NCBI GenBank assembly: GCA_040387475.1 | Contig: JAZKDT010000035.1 | Coordinates: forward strand, 1 to 64,000 | Reading direction: 5' to 3' | Length of the DNA stretch: 64,000 bases | Source of the DNA: UBA4416 sp040387475 | GTDB lineage: Bacteria > Bacteroidota > Bacteroidia > B-17B0 > Aurantibacillaceae | Shown here: in pieces, positions 44,101 to 51,549 of the stretch | How positions within the stretch are numbered: position 1 is the first letter of the stretch | Layout of the letters: every line of letters begins with the position of its first letter | Program-made: the position numbers and the translations under genes | Notes under the pieces: generated by a model | The model's database searches: none | Seen by the model: the letters and a program-made list of their open reading frames with translations, nothing else | Told to the model about the DNA's origin: nothing

Positions 44101-45435
44101 CATCAGGTCAGTTGAATTGATCACATGGCCTAGCTGATGCCCATGACCTAACTCATGCACTGTAACTGATTCAAAGTCATATTGAGAACCACTGGGAGCG
44201 GCTGTGCCATATTGCCAGGTGCCACCACCGGGTGTATTGGCAAACTGTATGTCTAATTCAGAAACATACCATTGAAAATTTCCGCTGACACTGCAGCCAC
44301 TGAAATAACTCCCGCATTGTCCTAAAATGCCTGCGCCCAGTGCACCGTTAAATGTCACGATGTTAGTTCCGTCATTTGCTGAAGCCGATATAGTAGAGGT
44401 AGTAGCAGAAGTTGGCCAGTTAATATAGGTGGCACAACGCCACGATTGAAGAGATCTTTGAAATGCTGCTTTAGCTGGTGCATTGCTATTGAAACCCGTG
44501 TTGTAAGTCCACGTATAGCCGCCGCCACTTTGATTGATGTGCTTTGTGTTATAAACTAAATTGTTGGTATATGTTACGCTTAAATGAGAGTAAGGAATTG
44601 TAAGAGAAGCAGCACTGTTAATACCGTTTACTCTTATTACCCCCGTACCGGCTTTAGTTGGCACTCTTACCTGAATTTGTGTGGTAGACCAGGATATAAT
44701 GTCAGCAGCAATTGGCGAAATTGTTGTTGCTCCGCCATCATCAGCATTTTTAAACCCTACTAGCGAAGGTGTGGATACTGCTGGAAAAGCAGAACCGTTA
44801 ATGGTTAAAACAGAAAAAGTTCCTGCCGTAATTGTCGTTGGCGAAAAGCTTGAAATGGCCGTTACGGCTTGTACACTATTGGTTTGAGAAATGGTTTGAG
44901 AAAATGGATTAACGGGTTTTATCTGTACATAGCTTGTTCCGGTTAACTGGGCAATCGTTGTATATAAACTAGATGAGGCGTTTTGGTAGGTGTTGAAAGG
45001 CTCAGAAGCTACATTCGTTGAAGGGTCATATTTAATAAATCCCTGTGCACTTGCATACGCTTCATAAACCGATTTGCCAAATTGAGCCGGTTGAGTATTC
45101 TGATTTAGGGTAAATACACCTACATCTCCAATTTCGAGCTCCAGTGTTGGCTCAAATACATGCTTTGCAGCCCCAACAATACCACCTTCAGTAATGATCT
45201 CAATATAAGGACCAGCCAAATTTTTAAACGTTTTATAAACGTCAATTAAATTAGAGGTGTAAATCTTATCATGAGCCGCATTCCAGAAAGATTGCTGGCT
45301 AATCACCCTTCCCTCGATAATAAGGCTGGCCTGTGGCACTCTTTGACTCAAAAGAACCGGATACATTAAACATTGACCTGATGCCTGGATTAATGAAACT
45401 GCAATAATTACAAAGCTTAGTAGTAATTTTTTCAT
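41107..45435 (-). CDS. secreted metzincin-like metalloprotease with PKD, Ig-like and SprB repeats and T9SS type A domain
   Basis: 1,442 residues. Signal peptide 1-20; N-terminal domain ~22-190; IPT/TIG ~195-290; metallopeptidase ~295-475 with zinc site HELGHGHQLGH (His427, Glu428, His431, His437) and Met-turn DLMHY (Met445); PKD ~500-580; a MAM/choice-of-anchor-like beta domain ~585-755; second PKD ~760-840; five Ig-like repeats ~845-1210 in B-A-B-A-B order; two SprB-type repeats ~1215-1365; and a type A T9SS sorting domain ~1375-1442 (IFPNPSNGLFTV to KLFKLVLE). Glutamine replaces the usual glycine at position 8 of the metzincin motif, but all three ligands and the catalytic glutamate are present, so activity is likely. 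Substrate unknown. Its Ig-like repeats belong to the same family as those in the giant adhesin. Confidence 0.88.
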   Translation of the reverse strand: MKKLLLSFVIIAVSLIQASGQCLMYPVLLSQRVPQASLIIEGRVISQQSFWNAAHDKIYTSNLIDVYKTFKNLAGPYIEIITEGGIVGAAKHVFEPTLELEIGDVGVFTLNQNTQPAQFGKSVYEAYASAQGFIKYDPSTNVASEPFNTYQNASSSLYTTIAQLTGTSYVQIKPVNPFSQTISQTNSVQAVTAISSFSPTTITAGTFSVLTINGSAFPAVSTPSLVGFKNADDGGATTISPIAADIISWSTTQIQVRVPTKAGTGVIRVNGINSAASLTIPYSHLSVTYTNNLVYNTKHINQSGGGYTWTYNTGFNSNAPAKAAFQRSLQSWRCATYINWPTSATTSTISASANDGTNIVTFNGALGAGILGQCGSYFSGCSVSGNFQWYVSELDIQFANTPGGGTWQYGTAAPSGSQYDFESVTVHELGHGHQLGHVINSTDLMHYALSNGQSKRTLNTDDLNGGLAVMVRNAQAGGTCGLPLMTPLTAGNCALGAPTANFTANRTTVCPGQTVAFTNLSTGTPTAYAWTFAGGTPATSAVANPTITYNTPGTYSVQLIASNASGSSTYTVAAYINVTSPATLPLSQTFQTATFPPTNWYVFDAGNDNVKWNLATTAGFSSTQSTVFDNWTDSITPNKDELKTYVNLAGFSTAKMTFYRSYSQTFTTPYIDTLQIGISTNCGTSTIYPYLKGGSQLATTTTTNSNAPFLPTAVAHWIKDSIDLTPYVGQSNVMVSFINRGHYGDAIYLDNINITGVAATSPTAAISSASTGCTGTSIALTDASTGGPSSWTWTTTGGTPSSATTQNASVTYSTAGVKTITLTVANASGTTTATKSITITATPTVVASVTNTTICSGNSVVETLTGATTYSWLPSGSGSTSTLTPVSTTIYTITGTTAGCVSAPRSVTVTVTPTPTTNATASSSTICAGQTVTLTATGATTYSWMPGSQTTTVIAVTPTTTTSYTVTGTNGSCSSTKTITVNVTSTPSVATSITNTTICSGTSIVVNLTGATTYTWLPSGSGSTNALTPVSTTIYTVTGGSGSCNSAPKNFTITVTPTPTTNISASSSTICVGQTATLTASGASSYSWTPGSQTSTVIVVTPTATTTYTVRGTNGTCSSTKTITVNVTSTPSVATSITNTTVCSGTPVIINVTGAGTYTWLPSGSGSTSTVTPASTTVYTVTGSSGSCNSASKNFTINVNSSPVLSNSVTNVTCFGLCNGATTVSATGGTAPYAFTVGQGTPICAATTCTSLCVGTYTLNATDGNGCSGTSTIVITQPTQLVATVSNTNASCSSCTDGAVSSMVTGGVSSYTYMWLPINSTAPSAANLPVGCYTLNVTDANNCITTASTCISFGTGIAQTQNESSDLSIFPNPSNGLFTVTNTKATDKFEVIITNALGQTVITETSKNISQLAFDLSKASKGIYYAKVTTDAGSKLFKLVLE
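41845..42925 (-). repeat. five alternating Ig-like repeats in the metzincin-like gene
   Basis: Order B-A-B-A-B. B units share ITNTTICSG, TWLPSGSGST and TPVSTTIYTVTG; A units share TPTPTTN, ASSSTIC, GQT and TKTITVNVTS. The A-B pair (~147 residues, ~440 bp) is nearly duplicated, indicating recent unequal exchange. Boundaries are approximate. Confidence 0.85.
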
Positions 45436-45619
45436 ATAATATTCTTGTTAGTTTATAGTAAATATAATAAACCAAAATTCATAAACCGACTTCTCCAATA
45501 ATTATCCAAAAAATTTAACAATTAGGGGTATAAACAATTTAGTGTTTATTTCTATTGGGAGCGTTTCAATTTTAAAGGCATAAAACAAATAGTTTTATAG
45601 TAAACCAAATTTCAGTTTT

Positions 45620-46969
45620 ATGGCAAAAAAATCAGTTTTAAAAAGTGGAGAGAGAAAGATATTTGTCCTTGATACTTCAGTGATTATTTACGATCACACC
45701 GCAATTAAAAGTTTCCAGGAACACGATGTTGTTATTCCGATCACCGTGTTAGAGGAGCTTGATAATTTTAAAAAAGGAAACGATACCAAAAATTTTGCTG
45801 CCAGGGAGTTTACACGATATGTAGATAATATGTCGGGCGATAATTCATTACAGGAGTGGACGCCGATTAATGGTAAAACACATGGTCATTTTAAAATCGA
45901 AATGCATAATTCGTCAAAGCTTGACGCGGAGAAAATTTTTCAGGAGCGCAAAGGAGACCATCGTATTTTAAATGCAGCTTTATACACCGCAGATACTAAT
46001 CCCGACAGAAAAGTTATTTTGGTTACAAAAGATATTAATCTTCGTATCAAAGCCAAATCATTAAACCTGCATGCCGAAGATTATACAACCGGTAAAATAC
46101 TAACGGTTGACGAATTGTATACCGGTAATGCCGTTATAGATAAAGTTAACCCAAACGTCATTAACCAAATCTATGAAAAAGGAAGTTGTCTGGCAAAGGA
46201 CGTGCTTAAAAAAGAAACACCGGAAGCTAATCACTATTACGTCATCAAAAATGGTAATGCGTCGGTTTTGGCACGGTATGAAGATTCTTCAAAATCATTA
46301 AAACGTGTTACCAAAACATCATCTTACGGTATCATTCCAAAAAATGCAGAACAATCTTTTGCGCTGGATGCAATTATGAATCCTGATATTCGCCTGGTAA
46401 GCATACAAGGTGTGGCAGGAACGGGAAAGACTTTATTATCTTTGGCCGGAGCTTTAGAACAACGCCGCAACTATCATCAAATTTATTTGGCGCGCCCTAT
46501 CGTTCCTTTAAGCAATAAAGATATTGGATACTTACCCGGCGACGTTACGTCTAAATTAAATCCATACATGGAACCCTTATGGGATAATTTAAAATTCATT
46601 AAGAGCCAGTTCTCAGAAAAAGATAAAGAGTTTAAGGCGATCAATGAAATGATTGAGAACGAGAAGATCGTGATCTGTCCCCTGGCATTTATTCGCGGAC
46701 GAAGCTTAAGCAATATGTTCTTTATCGTGGATGAAGCACAGAACTTAACGCCTCACGAAGTAAAAACAATTATCACCCGTGCCGGAGAAAACACAAAAAT
46801 TATTTTCACAGGCGATATTTATCAAATTGATACACCTTACCTGGATGCTCAGTCAAACGGATTAAGTTACCTGATCGATAAAGTAAAAGGGCAGCCTTTA
46901 TACGCGCATATTACGTTGCAAAAAGGTGAACGTAGCGAATTAGCCAATTTAGCGAACGACTTGTTATAA
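45620..46969 (+). CDS. PhoH family ATPase with N-terminal PIN domain
   Basis: 449 residues. N-terminal PIN-type ribonuclease domain (~10-160) with conserved acids in VLDTSVIIYD, TVLEELDNFKKG and the late KVILVTKDINLR; C-terminal PhoH-like P-loop ATPase/helicase domain (~235-445) with Walker A GVAGTGKT (Lys270) and Walker B FFIVDEAQN. This PIN-PhoH (PhoH2/YlaK-like) fusion is thought to unwind and cleave RNA; in mycobacteria the relative is paired with an antitoxin, but none is visible here. Stand-alone gene with its own terminator. Confidence 0.93.
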   Translation: MAKKSVLKSGERKIFVLDTSVIIYDHTAIKSFQEHDVVIPITVLEELDNFKKGNDTKNFAAREFTRYVDNMSGDNSLQEWTPINGKTHGHFKIEMHNSSKLDAEKIFQERKGDHRILNAALYTADTNPDRKVILVTKDINLRIKAKSLNLHAEDYTTGKILTVDELYTGNAVIDKVNPNVINQIYEKGSCLAKDVLKKETPEANHYYVIKNGNASVLARYEDSSKSLKRVTKTSSYGIIPKNAEQSFALDAIMNPDIRLVSIQGVAGTGKTLLSLAGALEQRRNYHQIYLARPIVPLSNKDIGYLPGDVTSKLNPYMEPLWDNLKFIKSQFSEKDKEFKAINEMIENEKIVICPLAFIRGRSLSNMFFIVDEAQNLTPHEVKTIITRAGENTKIIFTGDIYQIDTPYLDAQSNGLSYLIDKVKGQPLYAHITLQKGERSELANLANDLL

Positions 46970-46989
46970 ATTTTTTTAGGATGTAGCTT

Positions 46990-47021
46990 AAAAAAGGTTT
47001 ACCAATGCGTAAACCTTTTTT
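46990..47021. terminator. intrinsic terminator after the PhoH gene
   Basis: AAAAAGGTTTAC / GTAAACCTTTTT with a CAATGC loop. Also usable by the convergent YbaB gene. Confidence 0.88.
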
Positions 47022-47040
47022 AGTTTAACGGTAAGTGACT

Positions 47041-47346
47041 TTACATCCCTGGCAACATGCCACTGGCTACGGATTTCATTTCAGTATCATTCAGCTCATT
47101 GGCTTTCGTTAACGCTTTATTCAAAGTCACTAACAATTGTTCTTCCAGTTCTTCGGTATTGCCATGTTGTAAACCCGGAGCAATGGTTAAGGATTTGAGT
47201 TCACGGTTCCCGCTAATAGCAATTTTAATATCGCCACCGGCACCTTCCACATTAATAATAGTTGAATCTAATTTTAATTTGATCTCATCGGCCTTTTGCT
47301 TCATTTCCTGAAGCTTGCCCATCATGTCTCCTAATTTTCCGAACAT
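47041..47346 (-). CDS. YbaB/EbfC family nucleoid-associated protein
   Basis: 101-residue dimeric DNA-binding protein. The start MFGKLGDMMGKLQEMKQKADEIK forms the N-terminal helix, followed by the family's VEGAGGDIKIAISGNRELKSL strand region and a C-terminal helix with glycine- and methionine-rich end (SGMLPGM). YbaB often sits beside dnaX and recR; neither is here. Start chosen at the only conserved ATG. Confidence 0.93.
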   Translation of the reverse strand: MFGKLGDMMGKLQEMKQKADEIKLKLDSTIINVEGAGGDIKIAISGNRELKSLTIAPGLQHGNTEELEEQLLVTLNKALTKANELNDTEMKSVASGMLPGM

Positions 47347-47387
47347 TGTTTTTTATTTTAAAGTTATAAAATTATCTTTTTATCGTC

Positions 47388-47423
47388 CTTTTTTCTTGAA
47401 AAAAAGAACCAAAAATTCAAGGC
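47388..47423. repeat. CTTGAA/TTCAAG inverted repeat in an A/T-rich frame
   Basis: A T-run, CTTGAA (47395-47400), AAAAAGAACCAAAAA, then TTCAAG (47416-47421). From memory, elements of the form TTTCTTGA-n-AAAAAGAA-n-CAAAAA-TCAAGGC occur repeatedly between genes of Bacteroidota; only one copy is in this window. Confidence 0.4.
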
Positions 47424-47580
47424 GAAAGACCAACCACCATTTACCCTCCAATATCGTCGTAGAATGGCGGTTCGCCCTTTTCGCCAAAAGCAGCCGCACT
47501 ATTACCAACGTATGCAGTAGTCTATAAAACAAAAAACTGTTTACAATGTTTATTTCAAAATGCGGAATTAATTTTTCAGT

Positions 47581-47694
47581 TCGCGTGAGGGATGCAAGCG
47601 AAAATCCTTTTACGTATCACGCTCCTTCGCGTGAGAAGTAAAAGATTGCAGCGACAGCCCGACCCCGCTGCCTCTTTTTGCGGGGGCACGCCCA
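47581..47694. repeat. structured intergenic element with two hairpins (possible interspersed repeat or small RNA)
   Basis: Begins GCGTGAGGGATGCAAGCG. Hairpin 1 (47603-47647): AATC-c-TTTTAC and TCACGC pair with GCGTGA and GTAAAAGATT around a TCCTTC loop. A linker ATTGCAGCGACAGCCCGA follows, then hairpin 2: CCCCGC (47663-47668) with GCGGGG (47680-47685), and a GC-rich end (GGGGGCACGCCC). It is much richer in GC than its surroundings. I recall very similar GCGTGAGGGATGCAAGCG...GCAGCGA-x-AGCCCGACCC elements scattered between genes in other Bacteroidota. It ends two bases before the stop of the downstream methyltransferase gene. Confidence 0.55.
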
Positions 47695-47695
47695 A

Positions 47696-49054
47696 CTATT
47701 TAAGAATCCTAAATTCATTTGGCAAGTAATTATTCAGCCGGTTCCCTAAATGTTTGATCCAGCCAATGCCAAGCCCTTTATGGCTCATTAAATTCCAGCC
47801 CTTATTCCCTTCTACGGTTTGCAGTTCTTTTTTTAAGAATTGAATAGCCTGTTCCTGTGTGCAATCAATCGTTTGTATGTGATTTGATTTGTGAATACTT
47901 AAAGCGAGATCATGATGCGGGATGACTTCGTTTTTAATCAGGCTTCCCAAATTAGTTCCGGCTTTCTTTAAATACAAATGGGTAAAACGATTGATGAAAT
48001 TCAATACGGTTTGATTGACCAGTAAATAATCGTCTTTGAACTGAATAATGATATGATCATCCAGATTACTAATCCAGTTAGCAAACAGTTCTTTTTCTTT
48101 AGGTTTTATAGGAGTAAACGCTTCGTATTTGTTTTTCTTTTGTTGGTGATGACTTTCGGCTGCTCCGGGCTTTTTAAATACTGAGCAAAAAAATCCTTCT
48201 GTTTTAGTTTTATCGGGATAAAAGCGGTAGCCAAATGCCTTATGAGTGTCACTTTGTGTTTCTATGATACCCCATTGTTGTTGCGTTGGGATTTGAACGG
48301 TTGTGAGTTCAAATTCCGAAATAAGCCAGTCTGCTATCTGTTCATTTTCGGCAGCAGAGTAAGAGCAGGTAGAATACAATAACGTGCCTCCTGGTTTTAA
48401 ACTTCCAATAATATCAGATAGGATTCTTTTTTGACGGTGACTGCATAAATTCACATTATCTAAACTCCATTCGTCAATGGCATCATGTTGTTTTCTGAAT
48501 AAGCCAGAGCCGCTACAGGGAGCATCCACTAAAATCACGTCAAATACATTGTCCATTTCCGAAAATGTACTTGGGTCGTTATTGGTAACAACCACATTAC
48601 TGGTTCCCCACTTCGTAAGATTTTGTGCGAGTACATCGGCCCGTGGTTTAATAATTTCGTTTGCTATTAAGGCGCTTTCCTTATTTAATAAGGAATTCAA
48701 CAACGTGCTTTTTCCACCGGGCGACGCACAAACATCAAATGCAATTAACGTGTCATTAAAGTCAATACATGATTTCAATGCGTGTTCGATGAACATAGAA
48801 CCGGCTTCCTGCACGTAATAACATCCCGCCTGAAACAAAACGTCGTATGTGAAATTAGGTCGTTCACTTAAATAAAATCCGTTAGCATTCCACGGTACCG
48901 GGTTATCCAAGCCGAAATTCAACTGTGTTGGTTTAAACGGATTAAGGCGAATACTGGTTGGCGAAACAGTTTGATGAGCTTCTATAAAAGCCGTCTCATT
49001 AAAGCCGGGGCAATTGCAAATAGAATGTATAAATTCAGGAGGTAATTGTAACAT
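47696..49054 (-). CDS. RsmB/RsmF-type RNA (cytosine-5) methyltransferase
   Basis: 452-residue NOL1/NOP2/Sun-family enzyme that transfers a methyl group from SAM to a cytosine in rRNA (possibly tRNA). Conserved motifs: FDVCASPGGKSTLL (SAM binding), VDAPCSGSGLFRKQ with the motif IV Pro-Cys, and LLYSTCSYSAAENEQ with the catalytic motif VI Thr-Cys. A C-terminal ~150-residue extension with GNKGWNLMSHKGLGIGWIKHLG and NNYLPNEFRILK is the PUA-like RNA-binding end of RsmF relatives. No NusB domain is present, so RsmF is a better match than RsmB. Start at 49054 gives a sensible MLQLPPEFI opening. Confidence 0.9.
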   Translation of the reverse strand: MLQLPPEFIHSICNCPGFNETAFIEAHQTVSPTSIRLNPFKPTQLNFGLDNPVPWNANGFYLSERPNFTYDVLFQAGCYYVQEAGSMFIEHALKSCIDFNDTLIAFDVCASPGGKSTLLNSLLNKESALIANEIIKPRADVLAQNLTKWGTSNVVVTNNDPSTFSEMDNVFDVILVDAPCSGSGLFRKQHDAIDEWSLDNVNLCSHRQKRILSDIIGSLKPGGTLLYSTCSYSAAENEQIADWLISEFELTTVQIPTQQQWGIIETQSDTHKAFGYRFYPDKTKTEGFFCSVFKKPGAAESHHQQKKNKYEAFTPIKPKEKELFANWISNLDDHIIIQFKDDYLLVNQTVLNFINRFTHLYLKKAGTNLGSLIKNEVIPHHDLALSIHKSNHIQTIDCTQEQAIQFLKKELQTVEGNKGWNLMSHKGLGIGWIKHLGNRLNNYLPNEFRILK

Positions 49055-49111
49055 ATTGGTGTGCCAAAGATACGAAAATGATTACGCCCTTGAAAGCAAC
49101 TTTCAGGTATT

Positions 49112-49794
49112 CTAAAATGTGAGTGATAAATAGAATTTAGCAAACAGGTTAGCATAAATTACAGTTTCATGCCTTAATTCCTGGGGAATTACATTGTAAT
49201 AGCTATACTTATTTTTGCCTTTTAAGTATGCATAATTATAACCTGCTTCCACGGAAGCATGTAAATTTTAACCAGTTTGATCTTGCTTCCTATGCCGGGG
49301 ATAAGGTCGAATCCGTTTAATTTACTTACCAAATTGGTTTGATAAGGTAATAATATGTTGTTTATGCTCGCTGTTGTTACTCTTTTATGATAATTGACGT
49401 CCAAGAAAGCATAGAAATAATCACGCTTTTTAACAAAGGAGTACTGAAGACCAGTTCCTATTTTGTAATCCTTTAATGTAGCTTCTCCAAAGTCTTGCGT
49501 AGAGTACATCATAAAATCCTGTTTGGTTTTTTTATATAAGTACGAGGCGTGAAATCTTAACGACAGGTTTTGATATTTATATCTTGCCAGTACGCCATTC
49601 AGGAATTCAAATATCGGTTCGCCGGGTTGCGTGTATAGAAGGTTGAGGTTGGAATTGACAGTAAGAAATGTGTAGCCAAATTCAAAAGGCCTGGGATTGT
49701 CAAACGGCAAGCTATAATTTTCCTCGGTACCTAAACTATCCTGTGACTTTAAGTGTAAACTAAGGAGGAGTAAAAAGCATAATACAACTTTCAT
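49112..49794 (-). pseudogene. outer-membrane beta-barrel gene with a one-base frameshift near its 3' end
   Basis: The open frame from the ATG at 49794 has a signal peptide (MKVVLCFLLLLSLHLKSQ) and beta-strand-rich sequence, and stops at 49222 after 190 residues. Its last 13 or so residues are unlike a barrel. Moving to the -1 frame at the A-run 49264-49270 (codons GTT AAA ATT) continues ...HASVEAGYNYAYLKGKN and ends at the stop at 49112-49114 with AKFYLSLTF, an amphipathic strand with a terminal Phe as expected of an outer-membrane barrel. Inserting one A restores VKNLHASVEAGYNY. A deletion in the A-run, or a sequencing error there, is the likely cause. Family not recognised. Confidence 0.75.
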
Positions 49795-49839
49795 GTATTA
49801 AAGACGGAAATTGGATTCATTTATTGTTTATTTTTGTTT

Positions 49840-50325
49840 GTGTTCGAAAAAAAAGCCCCCTTAAAAATAACTGACCCGTACCTGGCATTAATGAAAATGC
49901 AGAGTTGGTGCGCCTACCAGGAACGTGCACAGCAGGATGCACGCAACAAGCTTTATGAATTAGGCTTGTGGGAAGAAGCGGTTGAGAATATCATTGTTAA
50001 ACTCATCGAAGATAATTTTTTGAATGAAGAACGGTTTGCTATGCAGTTTGCCAGCGGTAAATTCCGTATTAAAAAGTGGGGTAGAATTAAAATTAAACAG
50101 GAGCTTAAGCAAAAACGCGTGAGCGATTATTGTTTAAAAAAAGCTTTGCAGCAAATTGATGAAACAGAATATATCAATACCCTTAAAAAATTAATTGAAG
50201 CTAAACGTAAATTGATTAAAGAGCCTAATAAGATTAAACTTCAATACAAGTTAATGAATTACGTTTTATCTAAAGGTTATGAAAAGGATATTGTATTTGA
50301 TGTGCTGAATAGTAAGGAAGATTAG
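49840..50325 (+). CDS. recX: RecX family regulatory protein
   Basis: About 161 residues. RecX proteins bind RecA filaments and limit recombinase activity. The three-helix repeats are seen in MKMQSWCAYQERAQQDARNK, LIEDNFLNEERFAMQFASGK and the GRIKIKQELKQKRVSDYCLK segment, all typical of the family. recA is not in this window. The start is unclear: no ATG lies before residue ~20 of the domain, so translation must begin at the GTG at 49840 or the TTG at 49834; a TATTTTTG -7-like box overlaps these codons. It is divergent from the frameshifted barrel gene and convergent with hemW. Confidence 0.88.
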   Translation: MFEKKAPLKITDPYLALMKMQSWCAYQERAQQDARNKLYELGLWEEAVENIIVKLIEDNFLNEERFAMQFASGKFRIKKWGRIKIKQELKQKRVSDYCLKKALQQIDETEYINTLKKLIEAKRKLIKEPNKIKLQYKLMNYVLSKGYEKDIVFDVLNSKED

Positions 50326-50332
50326 TAGAATT

Positions 50333-50416
50333 GGCGCCCATGTTTCGCCAGGCACGAAACGATCTCAAGCACAGTATCCTTAGTATGAGAGTGCTTCACT
50401 CGGTTTGCAATGGCGC
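50333..50416. repeat. imperfect inverted repeat between convergent recX and hemW
   Basis: Outer arms GGCGCCCAT (50333-50341) and ATGGCGC (50410-50416) pair with one bulge. Inside are GTTTCG-CCAGGCA-CGAAAC and AAGCAC...GTGCTT / CTCA...TGAG. The two halves are degenerate reverse complements. The sequence resembles the TCATTGCGAGG...GAAGCAATCTCA type of interspersed repeat I remember from many bacterial genomes. It fills the whole 93-base gap and could also act as a terminator for either gene. Confidence 0.5.
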
Positions 50417-50418
50417 TG

Positions 50419-51546
50419 TCAAACAAACAATTCGCTGGCAATTTTATCAGCCAACAATTTTCCTTTTTCAGTTAACGTGTAAGTTTTATTTTTCAACAAA
50501 ACACTTTCCTGTTGAATATAGGTTTCAATTTGTGTGAGAAACGCTTTTACGAAATCCGGATCAAAATTTGTTTTCAGATAGTTGAGGTCTATTCCCCAAA
50601 TAGTGCGAAGTGCCGTTAAAACATATTCGTTAAAGCGTTCTTTTTCAGTCAAAACTTCTTTTTCGAAGTACGCAGTTCCTTTCTCTTCTACCTGCTTAAT
50701 ATATAGGTTATTATTAGAAACGTTCCATTGCCTAGAAACGCCGTCAAATGAATGTGCAGATGGACCCAGCCCCAAATAATGTTGTCCTTTCCAATAATTG
50801 GAATTATGAATACTGAAAAAACCCTCTTTGCCAAAATTAGATATTTCATAATGAATAAAGTTGTTTTTTTCCAACCGGTCGATCATTTCTAAAAACATTT
50901 CCGAGCTTTTCTCATCATCAATAGCCACTTCTTTTTTTGCTTTAAGGTCGTGACCCAATTTTGTTTTTTCTTCAATGGTTAAATTATAACTCGAAATATG
51001 CTTCACATCTAAGGCAATTGCTTTGTCCAGTGTTTTTTTCCAATTAGCGATATTCGAAAATTTTGAGCCGTAGATGAGGTCAATAGTAATATTTTCAAAT
51101 CCTCTGTCTTGCGCGCGTTTTACACTGGCTTCGCTTTCTTTCGCCGTATGCGCGCGATTCATCCAATTAAGTTCTTCTTCGTCAAAACTTTGCAAACCAA
51201 TGCTCAGTCTGTTTATTTCAAGACGCTTTAGTTCCTTTAATTTTTCATCAGAAAGATCGTCCGGATTGCATTCAAAGGTTATTTCCGCATTTTGTGATAC
51301 AGTATATAGTTTATAGATCTTTTCTAATATTAAAAATGTTTCTTTTTCGGAAAGCAGGCTGGGTGTGCCACCTCCAAAATAAATGGTTTCAATCTGTTTG
51401 TCTGGCAGGTAATTATTGCGCAGATCAATTTCTGTCAAAATACTTTTTACCAGCGTATCTTTATGCTGTAATGAGGTCGAGAAATGAAAATCACAATAAT
51501 GACAGGCCTTTTTGCAAAAGGGAATATGAATGTATATTCCGCTCAC
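50419..51546 (-). CDS. hemW: radical SAM heme chaperone HemW
   Basis: 375-residue radical-SAM protein related to coproporphyrinogen III oxidase HemN, now understood as a heme-trafficking protein. The start MSGIYIHIPFCKKACHYCDF carries the 4Fe-4S cysteines C11, C15 and C18 in CxxxCxxC spacing. Next come TIYFGGGTPSLL, EITFECNPDDL and INRLSIGLQSFDEEEL. The extra N-terminal cysteine of true HemN is absent, supporting HemW. The C-terminal HemN_C region is present. It starts three bases after the preceding 498-residue gene ends, so the two share a transcript. Confidence 0.94.
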   Translation of the reverse strand: MSGIYIHIPFCKKACHYCDFHFSTSLQHKDTLVKSILTEIDLRNNYLPDKQIETIYFGGGTPSLLSEKETFLILEKIYKLYTVSQNAEITFECNPDDLSDEKLKELKRLEINRLSIGLQSFDEEELNWMNRAHTAKESEASVKRAQDRGFENITIDLIYGSKFSNIANWKKTLDKAIALDVKHISSYNLTIEEKTKLGHDLKAKKEVAIDDEKSSEMFLEMIDRLEKNNFIHYEISNFGKEGFFSIHNSNYWKGQHYLGLGPSAHSFDGVSRQWNVSNNNLYIKQVEEKGTAYFEKEVLTEKERFNEYVLTALRTIWGIDLNYLKTNFDPDFVKAFLTQIETYIQQESVLLKNKTYTLTEKGKLLADKIASELFV

Positions 51547-51549
51547 AAA

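Larger units (their letters stand above)
47347..47695. other. intergenic region with two structured repeat-like elements
   Basis: 349 bases upstream of YbaB and downstream of the rRNA methyltransferase gene. It holds a CTTGAA-N15-TTCAAG element and a two-hairpin element (both listed separately). Between them GGCGAAA (47421-47427) and TTTCGCC (47479-47485) could pair over ~50 bases. No credible ORF. Confidence 0.6.

Noticed and set aside
49260..49272. Programmed -1 frameshift in the barrel gene
   Set aside because: In the zero frame the codons are GTT AAA ATT, which do not form an X XXY YYZ slippery heptamer; a simple one-base deletion in the A-run explains it better.
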